From Phaeobacter bryozoorum (GTDB lineage Bacteria; Pseudomonadota; Alphaproteobacteria; Rhodobacterales; Rhodobacteraceae), in NCBI RefSeq assembly GCF_041893525.1, contig NZ_CP169068.1: 64,000 bases of DNA; one strand, written 5' to 3'. Both the position numbers and the translations under genes were made by a program. Positions 36,358 through 45,144 of the stretch are shown here, one piece after another; within the stretch, counting starts at the first letter, position 1, and every line of letters starts with the position of its first letter. The notes under the pieces were generated by a model. It was not told where the DNA came from. It ran no database searches and worked only from the letters and a program-made list of their open reading frames with translations.

Positions 36358-37035
36358 ATGAACGTTGTTGCCATGACTGACAATATGGATGCTGGAGAGG
36401 ATCAGCGCAGGTTCATCGTGAACCTTATGGCTCAGAAGGGGCAGCTGCCCTTTGTCCGCTCTTGCGAGGTGGTCAGCCCGACATTCCGCAATCGCACATC
36501 CTTCGTCAAATCACTGGCGCTGGAGGAGGTGTTTTGCGCCTCCATCGCCGAGGGGTTGAGCGACTGCGTTAAGATGCTGGCGGGCGAGACACAGGTTATT
36601 TCGCTGCCCTCGCTGATACTTGAAGTTCCGGGGCTCGTCCTTGCCGGGGCGCATATCCTGACAACGGTCGACGATGACGGCAGCCAGTCCATTATTATCA
36701 GGTTCCGGATCAGCCTTGGCGGTATTGGCTATGCGTTCCGCCCCGACGTGGGCTTTGGTGCCGGGCTTGAAGATCTGACGCGTGAGGTGAGCGCACAGGT
36801 GCTCACCGATCTTGCGCTGCCATTGCTGAACGTCCTTTCGGCGACCGAGGCGGGTCTGGTCGATGCCGAAACCGCAATCGGCTCGCTCAGCCGGCAGCTT
36901 GCGGATCGTGTCCATGAGATTCGCTTCCAGATCGAACTGGTGAAGCGCTATACAGACGGGTTGGAACGGCAGCGCAACAGCTGCACTGCCCCAGAACCCG
37001 CGCCAAAGCAACTGCGTCAGCTCAGCTCCGGCTGA
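36358..37035 (+). CDS. Unknown protein divergent from the CheB-CheR fusion
   Basis: A protein of 225 residues that I do not recognise. It has no signal peptide or membrane segment. The central part (SLPSLILEVPGLVLAGAHILTTVDDDGSQSIIIRFRISLGGIGYAFRPDVGFGAG) looks like beta-strand-rich globular sequence, and the C-terminal part (about 150-205) is probably helical, possibly a coiled coil. ATG 36358 was chosen over the TTG at 36349. The 260-bp AT-rich divergent region suggests co-regulation with the CheB-CheR-PAS gene. Confidence 0.65.
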   Translation: MNVVAMTDNMDAGEDQRRFIVNLMAQKGQLPFVRSCEVVSPTFRNRTSFVKSLALEEVFCASIAEGLSDCVKMLAGETQVISLPSLILEVPGLVLAGAHILTTVDDDGSQSIIIRFRISLGGIGYAFRPDVGFGAGLEDLTREVSAQVLTDLALPLLNVLSATEAGLVDAETAIGSLSRQLADRVHEIRFQIELVKRYTDGLERQRNSCTAPEPAPKQLRQLSSG

Positions 37036-37658
37036 CACTTGCACCGCAAGGGGCGTTAATCCCGCAATGTCGCTGCTAATGATGGCTCCACATCTTCTGA
37101 ATACCCGGCGTCAATCGTCATGGTGGCTGCTCTGCTTGCGGATCTAGGTGCAATGGATTCCACCGCTGAATATAATGCCTTACCGAACGGGCGGAGACGC
37201 AAGGCCGGTTGAGTGAATTGCCTGACAGGGTTGTATTCAGCCGTTCTTATCGGGCGGTTCAACAGCCTGTTTTCATGGCAATGCGGGGGCGGGGCGCCTG
37301 CGCTGACCACAGGCCTTCTCCCCAAGGGCGGAACGAATACCTCGCTTGCATGGACGTGTCACGTCAGGAGGCGCGTCAGCTCCGGTAAGTTTTAAGGTTA
37401 GATATTTTAATCTTGAAATAAATATCCACTTCGGCCTAGGCTTGCCAAAGCGGCCGGTGCAACGGCCGATGGACGTAGCGCAGCCCGATGGGTGTGCGGG
37501 GATCTGGACGGCAGCCATATGCTGACCGCTGTCATCGTGACAATTCCACACATCCCCGCAAAATGCTGGCGCCGCGCGGTCCAATCGGAAAGAGTAAGCA
37601 GCGAAGAGTCACCACAGAAGTGACCTTCATTGCTCAGATAGATCAGGGAGATGGACCA
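37036..37658. other. Gene-free region before the LIV-type transporter operon
   Basis: About 620 bp without a supported gene; the short ORFs lack ribosome sites and recognisable products. An AT-rich stretch at about 37385-37425 is the likeliest promoter region for the operon. No operator symmetry stood out. Confidence 0.4.
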
Positions 37659-38795
37659 ATGACGACACTTAAGACCATGGCGCTTGCCGCAGCGGTTTCG
37701 ACGCTGGCCTTGGCCGCCGGCGCCGAGACAAAGATTGGCATGATCACAACGCTATCCGGCGGTGGTGCAGGACTGGGTGTCGACGTGCGCGACGGCTTCA
37801 TGCTGGCAATGGAACAGGCCGGCCGCGATGACATCGAGGTGGTCATCGAGGATGATCAGCGCAAGCCAGAAAGCGCCGTACAGATCGCCGACCGCATGAT
37901 CCAGTCCGAAAAGGTTGACATCATGACCGGGATCATCTGGTCCAACCTCGCAATGGCAGTGGTGCCCGCGGCGACGGCTCAGGGCGTGTTCTACCTGTCG
38001 CCCAATGCAGGCCCCTCCGCGTTGGCGGGCAAGCGCTGCCATGAGAATTATTTCAACGTCGCCTGGCAGAATGACAACCTGCACGAGGCAGCAGGTGCCT
38101 ATGCAAATGACGCGGGCCTGAAAAACAGCTACATCCTCGCCCCGAATTACCCCGCAGGTCAGGACGCGCTGACCGGCTACAAGCGCATGTATAAAGGCGA
38201 ATTGGCGGGCGAGACCTACACCAAGCTTGGCCAGACCGACTATGCCGCAGAGATCGCCCAGATCCGCGCATCCGGTGCCGACAGCGTCTATTTCTTCCTG
38301 CCCGGTGGCATGGGGATTTCATTCCTCAAGCAATACGCCGACAGCGGTGTCGATCTGCCCGTTGTAGGTCCGGCCTTCAGCTTTGATCAGGGGATCCTGC
38401 AGGCAGTCGGCGGCGCCGCGCTTGGGATCAAGAACACCTCGCAGTGGAACAAGGATCTCGACAACCCGGCCAACACGGCCTTTGTTGCGGCCTTTCAGCA
38501 GAAATACGAGCGTCTGCCGTCGCTCTATGCAAGCCAGGGCTATGACACTGCCAACCTCATCCTGAGCGCGCTGGACAAGGCAAGTGTCGATGACAAAGCC
38601 GCCTTCCGCGCCGCGCTGAAGGCGGCAGAGTTCGACTCCGTCCGGGGAGATTTCAAATTCGGCGACAACCATCACCCGATCCAGAACATTTATGTTCGTG
38701 AAGTCATTCAGGAAGGCGATGTCTACACCAACAAGATCATCGCAACAGGTCTGAAAAATCACGCCGACGCCTATGCGGCAGACTGCAAGATGTAA
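37659..38795 (+). CDS. LIV-type ABC transporter substrate-binding protein
   Basis: A 378-residue periplasmic binding protein with signal peptide MTTLKTMALAAAVSTLALAAGA and a type 1 (LivJ/ANF-receptor) fold. Blocks are IGMITTLSGGGAGLGVDVRDGF, DDQRKPESAVQIADRMI and GFDTA-like YASQGYDTANLI. ATG 37659 was chosen for the signal peptide; the frame extends upstream but has no ribosome site. Family members bind branched-chain amino acids, but also amides, urea or aromatic acids. The neighbouring MttB-type methyltransferase hints at a methylated amine ligand, as an inference only. Confidence 0.9.
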   Translation: MTTLKTMALAAAVSTLALAAGAETKIGMITTLSGGGAGLGVDVRDGFMLAMEQAGRDDIEVVIEDDQRKPESAVQIADRMIQSEKVDIMTGIIWSNLAMAVVPAATAQGVFYLSPNAGPSALAGKRCHENYFNVAWQNDNLHEAAGAYANDAGLKNSYILAPNYPAGQDALTGYKRMYKGELAGETYTKLGQTDYAAEIAQIRASGADSVYFFLPGGMGISFLKQYADSGVDLPVVGPAFSFDQGILQAVGGAALGIKNTSQWNKDLDNPANTAFVAAFQQKYERLPSLYASQGYDTANLILSALDKASVDDKAAFRAALKAAEFDSVRGDFKFGDNHHPIQNIYVREVIQEGDVYTNKIIATGLKNHADAYAADCKM

Positions 38796-38808
38796 AACCA
38801 TCTGAGTG

Positions 38809-38839
38809 ATGCGGGCCAGTGGATGACACCGGCCCGCAT
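38809..38839 (+). promoter_or_regulatory. Intercistronic hairpin after the binding-protein gene
   Basis: ATGCGGGCC and GGCCCGCAT form a perfect 9-bp stem 14 bp after the stop codon with no T run. Such hairpins protect the upstream mRNA and let the binding protein be made in excess over the permeases. Confidence 0.6.
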
Positions 38840-38895
38840 ATCACAAACCCAGTTGTTGCGGAGGCGCGCTGCCTCTGCCTTGGTGGAACTGTCAC

Positions 38896-39816
38896 ATGTC
38901 CCTCATTCTAATATTGGAGCAGATCCTGAACGGATTGCAGTTCGGGGTGATGCTCTTCCTCATGGCGGCTGGCCTGACGCTGGTCTTCGGCGTCATGGGG
39001 CTGATCAATCTGGCGCATGGTGCGCTTTATATGGTTGGCGCCTTTGCCGCTGCCATTGTCGCGGGCTGGACCGGTTCCTTTGTGCTTGCGCTGGTGGCCA
39101 GTCTTGCTGCCGCCGCAGCCGCCGGCGCGCTGGTCGAACTTCTGGTGATCCGCAAGCTTTATGATCGGGATCATCTGGATCAGGTGCTGGCGACCTTTGC
39201 GCTGATCCTCATATTTTCCGAAGGCACACGCTGGGTCTTTGGCTCCTTTCCACTGTTCCTCGATGTGCCAAGCTACCTGTCGGGGCCCGTCACCCTGCCG
39301 GGCGGTATTCAATATCCACTCTACCGGCTGACGATCATTCTGATCGGGCTGGTGGTGGCGGCTGGTCTGTTCTGGCTGATCGCGCGCACGCGCATCGGCA
39401 TTCAGATCCGTGCAGGTGAGAATGATCGCGAGATGATCGCCGCACTTGGTGTAGATATTTCAAAGCTCTACACGCTGGTCTTCGCGCTTGGGGCGGCGCT
39501 TGCGGGCCTCGCCGGCGCATTGGTCGGGGCCATCCAGTCGGTCCAGGTCGGCATGGGAGAGCCCGTGCTGATCCTGGCCTTTGTGGTGATTGTCATTGGC
39601 GGCATCGGCTCGATCAAGGGGGCGCTGGTCGGCGCGCTTCTCGTCGGGCTGACGGATACACTTGGCGGGGTGTTCCTGCCGCAGTTCTTTGGCCTGTTCA
39701 TGGAACCTGCAAGCGCGACATCCATCGGAGCATCGCTTGCGTCGATGCTGATCTACATCCTGATGGCCGCAATCCTGTTGGTGCGCCCATCCGGTCTATA
39801 TGGGGGACAGCATTGA
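38896..39816 (+). CDS. livH: LIV-type ABC transporter permease (LivH)
   Basis: A 306-residue inner-membrane permease with about eight helices. The signature blocks LNGLQFGVMLFLMAAGLTLVFGVMGLINLAHG (about 10-40) and GENDREMIAALGVDI are typical of LivH. It ends LYGGQH and overlaps the LivM gene at TGATG. The symbol is family-level; the substrate is not established. Confidence 0.9.
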   Translation: MSLILILEQILNGLQFGVMLFLMAAGLTLVFGVMGLINLAHGALYMVGAFAAAIVAGWTGSFVLALVASLAAAAAAGALVELLVIRKLYDRDHLDQVLATFALILIFSEGTRWVFGSFPLFLDVPSYLSGPVTLPGGIQYPLYRLTIILIGLVVAAGLFWLIARTRIGIQIRAGENDREMIAALGVDISKLYTLVFALGAALAGLAGALVGAIQSVQVGMGEPVLILAFVVIVIGGIGSIKGALVGALLVGLTDTLGGVFLPQFFGLFMEPASATSIGASLASMLIYILMAAILLVRPSGLYGGQH

Positions 39817-40799
39817 TGGCGCACGAAAAACTGTTGAACGCGGCGGTGATCCTGCTGCTGTTGGGAATTCCGCTCTGGGCGCATTTCGCCGGCGACCCCT
39901 TTGTGATCACACTCGCCACCAAGGTGGCAATCCTGGCGCTGGCAGGCGTCGGGTTGAACATCGCACTTGGCATCGGCGGGCTGGTCAGCCTGGGCCACGC
40001 GGCGTTCTTTGGAATTGGCGGCTATGCGATGGGGATCCTTGCCGCCCATGCGCAGAACTACGAGCCGCTGGCACAGTGGCCGATGCTGATAGAAGGCACC
40101 AACCAGATGCCGGTCATTTGGCTGGTCGCGGTTCTTGTCAGTGCCTTTGCTGCATTGGTCATTGGTGCGCTTAGCCTGCGCACATCGGGTGTCTATTTCA
40201 TTATGATCACCTTGGCCTTTGGTCAGATGCTGTATTACTTCGCCATCAGCTGGACCGCCTATGGTGGCGAGGATGGTCTGTCGATCTGGGTGCGCAATGA
40301 ATTCCCCGGCCTCAACACATTGGTTCCCTTGCAGTTCTTTCTGGTCTGCTATGTGATCTTATGTGCTGCGCTGTGGTTTGCGTCGCGTCTGGCGCGGGCG
40401 CCTTTTGGTCTGGCGCTGGCAGCTGCGCGGCAATGCGAGGCGCGGGTGGAGACGGTCGGGATTACGCCCTACAAACTGCGGCTGACGGCTTTTGTCATCT
40501 CTGGCGCGATCACCGGTCTGGCGGGGGCGCTATTTGCGGATCTGAACCGCTTTGTCAGCCCGACCATGCTCAGCTGGCACACCAGCGGCGAGATCATGAT
40601 CTTTGTCATCATCGGCGGGGTTGGCCGCCTGTTTGGTCCGGTCATCGGCGCGGCGCTGTTCATCCTGCTTGAACACTTCCTCGGCGGGATCAGCGATTAT
40701 TGGCAGATCTACCTTGGCGGTCTGTTGCTCATCATCGTGCTATATGCCCGCGGCGGCGTGATCGGCGCAATCAGCGGACGGGAGGTCGTCCATGACTGA
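39816..40799 (+). CDS. livM: LIV-type ABC transporter permease (LivM)
   Basis: A 327-residue inner-membrane permease with the LivM core LALAGVGLNIALGIGGLVSLGHAAFFGIGGYAMG and the loop AARQCEARVETVGI. ATG 39816 overlaps the upstream TGA; a TTG at 39813 is in frame but unnecessary. It overlaps the first ATPase gene by 8 bp. Confidence 0.9.
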   Translation: MAHEKLLNAAVILLLLGIPLWAHFAGDPFVITLATKVAILALAGVGLNIALGIGGLVSLGHAAFFGIGGYAMGILAAHAQNYEPLAQWPMLIEGTNQMPVIWLVAVLVSAFAALVIGALSLRTSGVYFIMITLAFGQMLYYFAISWTAYGGEDGLSIWVRNEFPGLNTLVPLQFFLVCYVILCAALWFASRLARAPFGLALAAARQCEARVETVGITPYKLRLTAFVISGAITGLAGALFADLNRFVSPTMLSWHTSGEIMIFVIIGGVGRLFGPVIGAALFILLEHFLGGISDYWQIYLGGLLLIIVLYARGGVIGAISGREVVHD

Positions 40800-41562
40800 G
40801 GTGCAGAGGTCAGAGCAGGTTCTGAAGGTCAGCAATCTCAGCAAATCCTTCGGCGCATTGCAGGCGAGCAAGAACATATCGCTTGATCTTCGGGCGGGGG
40901 AAATTCATGCGCTGATCGGTCCAAATGGAGCAGGGAAATCCACACTTATCAAACAGATATCCGGTGAACTTCGACCGGATAGCGGATCAATCTCCCTGCT
41001 AGGCCAGCCGGTTGACGAACTGGATCGCGTGGCGCGGGCGCGGATGGGACTGGGCCGGACCTTTCAGATTTCGGCCCTCGCGATGGAGTTTACGGTGCTG
41101 CAAAACGCGGTGCTTGGCGCATTGGGCGCGCGGGGCGGCGTGTTCCGGTTCCTGGGCAATGTCATGAAGGACAAGGCGCTGGTGGCACAGGCAGAGCACG
41201 CATTGGACCGTGTCGGACTGAGCAATGAGGCAGCGCGGCGCACGGCAGATCTCTCTCATGGGCAGCGCCGCCAGCTGGAGGTGGCCGTTGCGCTCACCAT
41301 GGCGCCTAAGCTGTTTTTGATGGATGAACCCATGGCCGGGCTTGGCGCTGGCGGATCACAGGCGCTTACCGGGTTTCTCGACCAGCTGCGACAGGAGGCG
41401 CCAATCCTGTTGGTGGAACACGATATGGATGCGGTTTTTGCGCTTGCTGATCGGATCAGCGTCCTGGTCTACGGAGAGGTGATCGCAACCGGCACCACCG
41501 ATGAGATCCGCAACCACCCCGAAGTCCGCCGCGCATATCTGGGTGAGGAGGAGGCGGTATGA
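40792..41562 (+). CDS. livG: LIV-type ABC transporter ATP-binding protein (LivG)
   Basis: A 256-residue ATPase with Walker A GPNGAGKST, signature LSHGQRRQLEVAVAL (a Leu-Ser-His-Gly variant common in LivG), Walker B LFLMDEPMAGLG and the switch His in LLVEHDMDAVF. Overlaps with both neighbours show a single transcript. The symbol is family-level. Confidence 0.92.
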   Translation: MTEVQRSEQVLKVSNLSKSFGALQASKNISLDLRAGEIHALIGPNGAGKSTLIKQISGELRPDSGSISLLGQPVDELDRVARARMGLGRTFQISALAMEFTVLQNAVLGALGARGGVFRFLGNVMKDKALVAQAEHALDRVGLSNEAARRTADLSHGQRRQLEVAVALTMAPKLFLMDEPMAGLGAGGSQALTGFLDQLRQEAPILLVEHDMDAVFALADRISVLVYGEVIATGTTDEIRNHPEVRRAYLGEEEAV

Positions 41563-42248
41563 CGCTGTTATCGCTTAAGAACGTCACGGCCTCTTATGGT
41601 CCGTCTCAGGCCTTGTTTGGGGTCGATCTGGAGATCGGCGAAGGTGAGGTTGTCGCGCTGATGGGGCGCAATGGGATGGGCAAATCAACCACGATCAAGA
41701 CCATCTGTGGAATGTTGCCCGCAAGCGACGGGACGCTGTCCTTCGCCGGACAGAACCTGCGCAAACTGCCGTCGCACAAAATTGCAAGGCTCGGCGTTGG
41801 TCTGGTGCCGGAGGGGCGGCGATGCTTTGCACCGCTGACAGTGGAGGAGAACCTGACCGCCGCGGCGCGTCCGGGCCCATGGGATTTTTCCATGGTTGCG
41901 GATCTTTTCCCCCGTTTGGCGGAGCGTCGCGATCAGACGGCTTCCTCCCTGTCGGGCGGAGAGCAGCAGATGCTGGCCATCGGACGCGCGCTGATGATCA
42001 ACCCAAGACTATTGATACTGGATGAGGCAACCGAAGGTCTGGCCCCGGTGGTCCGTCAGGAGATCTGGGCCGCCATTGCCCGACTGAAACGCGATAGCGG
42101 CCTTGCAATCCTGGTAGTGGACAAGACCCTGCGCGAACTGGCGGCCGTGGCGGATCGCGCGGTGATCCTGAACAAGGGGGTGACGGTCTGGACCGGCGGC
42201 ATGGCCGCGCTGACGCCCGACTTGAAAGACCGCTATCTGGGCGTCTAG
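41559..42248 (+). CDS. livF: LIV-type ABC transporter ATP-binding protein (LivF)
   Basis: A 229-residue ATPase, second nucleotide-binding subunit of the importer. Walker A GRNGMGKSTTIK, LSGGEQQMLAIGRALM and LLILDEATEGLAP are present; the last motif is the LivF form. The expected switch His is replaced by Asp-Lys in AILVVDKTLREL, whereas most LivF proteins have VEQ here. ATG 41559 overlaps the LivG stop by 4 bp. Confidence 0.92.
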   Translation: MTLLSLKNVTASYGPSQALFGVDLEIGEGEVVALMGRNGMGKSTTIKTICGMLPASDGTLSFAGQNLRKLPSHKIARLGVGLVPEGRRCFAPLTVEENLTAAARPGPWDFSMVADLFPRLAERRDQTASSLSGGEQQMLAIGRALMINPRLLILDEATEGLAPVVRQEIWAAIARLKRDSGLAILVVDKTLRELAAVADRAVILNKGVTVWTGGMAALTPDLKDRYLGV

Positions 42249-42319
42249 GCGCTGCCGCGGCTTGGACTTGTGATCTGGCTTTGCTAGGCAGGGCAAAATC
42301 CTCGGCCAAGGAGCCTGAC

Positions 42320-43063
42320 ATGCCCGCCATCACCCTCTGCATTCCGGCCTACGCAATGGGCGGCGACGGTGCGCGCTACCTTCAGGACTCCTTTGAGCAC
42401 CTTTGCAATCAGAGTTTTACTGACTTTGATATCGTCGTCTCCGATCAATCCGATGACACCGCGGTAGAGGATGTTTGTCGATCCTACGAGGATCGTCTGT
42501 CGATCACGCATCTGTGGAACCGCGAGGGTCTGCGGCAGGCCTCCGCCAATGTGAACAACGCTATGACCCATGCCACGGGTGAGGTGATCAAAGTGTTGTT
42601 TCAGGATGACTTGATTATAGATCCCAATGGATTGTCCCATATTCATGATGCAATGGGGCAGGGCGCTGACTGGTGTCTTTGCGGCTCTGGTGTGACGCGG
42701 GATGGCAGCAGCATCCTGCGCCCGATGGTGCCCCGTCTGAGCGCGCGTTTGCATTTTGGCAAGAATACCGTCTCAAGCCCCTCGGTGCTCGCAATGCGCC
42801 GCGCTTCGGCGCTGGAGTTTGACGAACAGCTGATCTGGCTGATGGATGTCGACCTGTATAAACGGTTGTGGGACACCTACGGCGACCCGGTCATTGTGCA
42901 GGGGACCATCATTGCCAATCGCATGCACGACGGGCAGGTCAGTGCCTCTGTCAGCAAGGCGCTGCGACAGAAGGAACTGCGCTACGTCGCCTGGAAATTT
43001 ACCCGCAGCACCACGCTGCGCGGCTGGCTTGAGTATCTGCGGCAGCGTCTGAAGGCGCTGTAA
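42320..43063 (+). CDS. Family 2 glycosyltransferase
   Basis: A 247-residue GT-A fold glycosyltransferase, probably cytoplasmic or membrane-peripheral. The N-terminus PAITLCIPAYAMGGDGARYLQDSF and NQSFTDFDIVVSDQSDD are the nucleotide-binding blocks, and FQDDLI (about 97-102) supplies the metal-binding acidic pair. ATG 42320 follows AAGGAG; the frame upstream to 42281 is open but has no ribosome site. It sits 71 bp after the transporter ATPase, perhaps as a bystander. The acceptor is unknown. Confidence 0.85.
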   Translation: MPAITLCIPAYAMGGDGARYLQDSFEHLCNQSFTDFDIVVSDQSDDTAVEDVCRSYEDRLSITHLWNREGLRQASANVNNAMTHATGEVIKVLFQDDLIIDPNGLSHIHDAMGQGADWCLCGSGVTRDGSSILRPMVPRLSARLHFGKNTVSSPSVLAMRRASALEFDEQLIWLMDVDLYKRLWDTYGDPVIVQGTIIANRMHDGQVSASVSKALRQKELRYVAWKFTRSTTLRGWLEYLRQRLKAL

Positions 43064-43077
43064 TCCAAGGCATGGGG

Positions 43078-43105
43078 TGACGGGCAAATCGGTCTTTGCC
43101 CGTCA
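43078..43105. terminator. Bidirectional terminator between glycosyltransferase and MttB-like gene
   Basis: TGACGGGCAAA (43078-43088) and TTTGCCCGTCA (43095-43105) form a perfect 11-bp stem with a 6-base loop between two convergent genes. The T tracts are short. Confidence 0.7.
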
Positions 43106-43119
43106 ACTATCTCAATGGC

Positions 43120-44670
43120 TTAGCGGGGCAGGTGAATGTTGAACTGCTCACGTATCGCCTTGTCCAGAACCGGATCGAACTGTGCCTGCGATGGCTCCGC
43201 GAGGATCTGAAGCTTGCGCGCAATGGCCTTGGCCACGAGATCGGGTTTGTCGATCTCCACCCATTCCTTTGGCGATGTGCGATCAGCCAGAGCCGGGTAG
43301 ATATAGTCGGTCTGCATACGTCCCAATGTCTGGTCCGACCCCAGATAATGCCCAGGCCCGCCGATACAGGTGGCGCGGATTGTCTCCAGGCTGACCGAAT
43401 CTTCGTCAACCTCGATGCCGCGGACGCAGCGCAGGGCCTGCCCGATCAGATCATCCCCGAGGATCAGCGACTCCAGACAGAATCCGAGCAGTGAGGCGTG
43501 CATTCCGGCGGCCTCGTAAACCATGTTCAGTCCTGACAATCCGGCCAGAACGTTGGAGCACATCTGCTCCCAGCCGGCCTGCATGTCCGGCATCTTGGCA
43601 TCGGCAATACCCGCTGCTGCGCCACCGGGCAGCCCGTAGAAGGCGTGCATCTGTGCACAGCCCGCCGATAGCAGTGCCTGTTCGCCGGAGCCGCCGGACA
43701 TCGCGCCGGTGCGCAGGTCGGAGACAAAGGGCCAGGTTCCAAAGATCGCGGGCGCGCCGGGCTTTACCGCGTTGACGTAAACCAGCCCGGCGAGGCATTC
43801 GGCAACCGCCTGAACAATGGCGCCGGCAATCGGCGCAGGCGCGGTGGCGCCGGCCTGTCCGGCAGACAGCAGCAGAACCGGCATACCTGCAAGGATCACG
43901 GCCTCCATCGCCTGACAGCTTTCGGTGGCGAATTTCATTGGCGGCACAACAAAGCAGTTGGAATTGGAGACAAAAGGCCGTTCGCGCCAGGCCGCCTCTC
44001 CGCCCGCGATCATGTGCAGCATCTCCATCGCCGGCGCAACAAAGGCGGGATCCGAGAACGACGTCCCCACATGTTTGGTCGTGCCGGAGCAGCAGGCGTA
44101 GATGGTGTTCAGATCCATCTCGAGGTTATCGGTGATATCGCGCGCCACCATGGGCCGTTGCAGGAAGTGGATATTGTCCATCCTGTCGCAGATACGGGCG
44201 GCATCGTGCAGATCCTGAACGGTGCATTCGCGGTAGTTTCGCCCGTCGATCTCGACCAGATGGACCGCCGCACCCGCAGTGCCATAATGTACTTTGTTGC
44301 CAGAGAGATGCAGGTCGTTCTTCGGGTCGCGACCATAGAGGGTCACGCTGCGATTGGCGTTGCGAATTGTATCTTCCACCAGAGCGCGCGGAAACCGGAT
44401 GCGGCCGTCCTCGCCCTGGATACATCCTGCGGCAGTCAGATAGGCCACACCGGTTGGTGGTGCATCTGCCAGCCCGATCTGTTCCAGCGCGTCCAGGGCC
44501 GCCTGATGAATGCGTTCGACGCCGGCATCGCTGAGGGGGCGGTACTGCCCGCCTTCCAGTCCGGGGCGGACCGGGCGCAGGTGATCGGCAAGCGGCGCGG
44601 CACGGGCGGCACGACGGGCAGCGCGTCCGCCGCTACGGGCCGCACGAGGGGAGTTCGATTGATCTGTCAT
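43120..44670 (-). CDS. Trimethylamine-methyltransferase (MttB) family protein, non-pyrrolysine type
   Basis: A 516-residue TIM-barrel methyltransferase-family protein of the MttB superfamily (RPGLEGGQYRPLSDAGVERIHQAALDALEQIGLADAP, then YRECTVQDLHDAARICDRMDNIHFLQRPMVARD). The frame is continuous with no internal amber codon, so it is the non-pyrrolysine kind that typically demethylates betaine-like quaternary amines and passes the methyl to a corrinoid protein. No corrinoid protein gene is next to it. The first about 25 residues are Arg/Ala-rich and vary in the family. An operator-like palindrome lies about 225 bp upstream. Its substrate is not known. Confidence 0.88.
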   Translation of the reverse strand: MTDQSNSPRAARSGGRAARRAARAAPLADHLRPVRPGLEGGQYRPLSDAGVERIHQAALDALEQIGLADAPPTGVAYLTAAGCIQGEDGRIRFPRALVEDTIRNANRSVTLYGRDPKNDLHLSGNKVHYGTAGAAVHLVEIDGRNYRECTVQDLHDAARICDRMDNIHFLQRPMVARDITDNLEMDLNTIYACCSGTTKHVGTSFSDPAFVAPAMEMLHMIAGGEAAWRERPFVSNSNCFVVPPMKFATESCQAMEAVILAGMPVLLLSAGQAGATAPAPIAGAIVQAVAECLAGLVYVNAVKPGAPAIFGTWPFVSDLRTGAMSGGSGEQALLSAGCAQMHAFYGLPGGAAAGIADAKMPDMQAGWEQMCSNVLAGLSGLNMVYEAAGMHASLLGFCLESLILGDDLIGQALRCVRGIEVDEDSVSLETIRATCIGGPGHYLGSDQTLGRMQTDYIYPALADRTSPKEWVEIDKPDLVAKAIARKLQILAEPSQAQFDPVLDKAIREQFNIHLPR

Positions 44671-44894
44671 TGGGGTCTCTCAGGTTTTGGGGTCGGATCT
44701 GATGGGTTCAGATCCGCTGTGGCCGCCCCCGTGCCGCACGTCCGCGAGCCGCCCCGATCGTGCGGCCGATCAGGCTGATGATCCATCGCTCGCCTGACTG
44801 TGGTTCCATCTGGATGCCTGTCATGTCGACACTCCGCTTCACTCTGGACATCGTTGCACAGAAGGGGGGCGATTCTGTTCCATTTGCGACCAAT

Positions 44895-44919
44895 GTGAAA
44901 TTTGCGACAGAAATTTCAC
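44895..44919. promoter_or_regulatory. Perfect palindrome in the MttB/outer-membrane-protein intergenic region
   Basis: GTGAAATTT (44895-44903) and AAATTTCAC (44911-44919) are a perfect 9-bp inverted repeat with a 7-base spacer. A TTTGCGAC direct repeat (44883-44890 and 44901-44908) overlaps it. It could bind a regulator of the MttB-like gene (minus) or of the outer-membrane gene (plus). The remaining bases of 44671-45144 hold no supported gene. Confidence 0.5.
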
Positions 44920-45144
44920 GCAGGTCTGGAATTCCCGACCGCTGGCAGCTGCGGGCGGGTTTGGAAAAAATCTAATTAATCAATGAGATTGCGATGCGGT
45001 TTTCATCTGCACCAAAGGCGCGATTTCGGGCAATCTCAGGACAGGATCATACTGAACCGAGTGTTAAACATTCTGGAGGATACTGGTCGCAGATGGGTCG
45101 TCACGCGCGCTGAACCAGCGCGCAGCCAGAAAAGGGCAGCGCCG

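Noticed and set aside
44760..44975. A 71-codon ORF before the outer-membrane-protein gene
   Set aside because: It spans the perfect palindrome at 44895-44919 and has no ribosome site, so a regulatory region is more likely.
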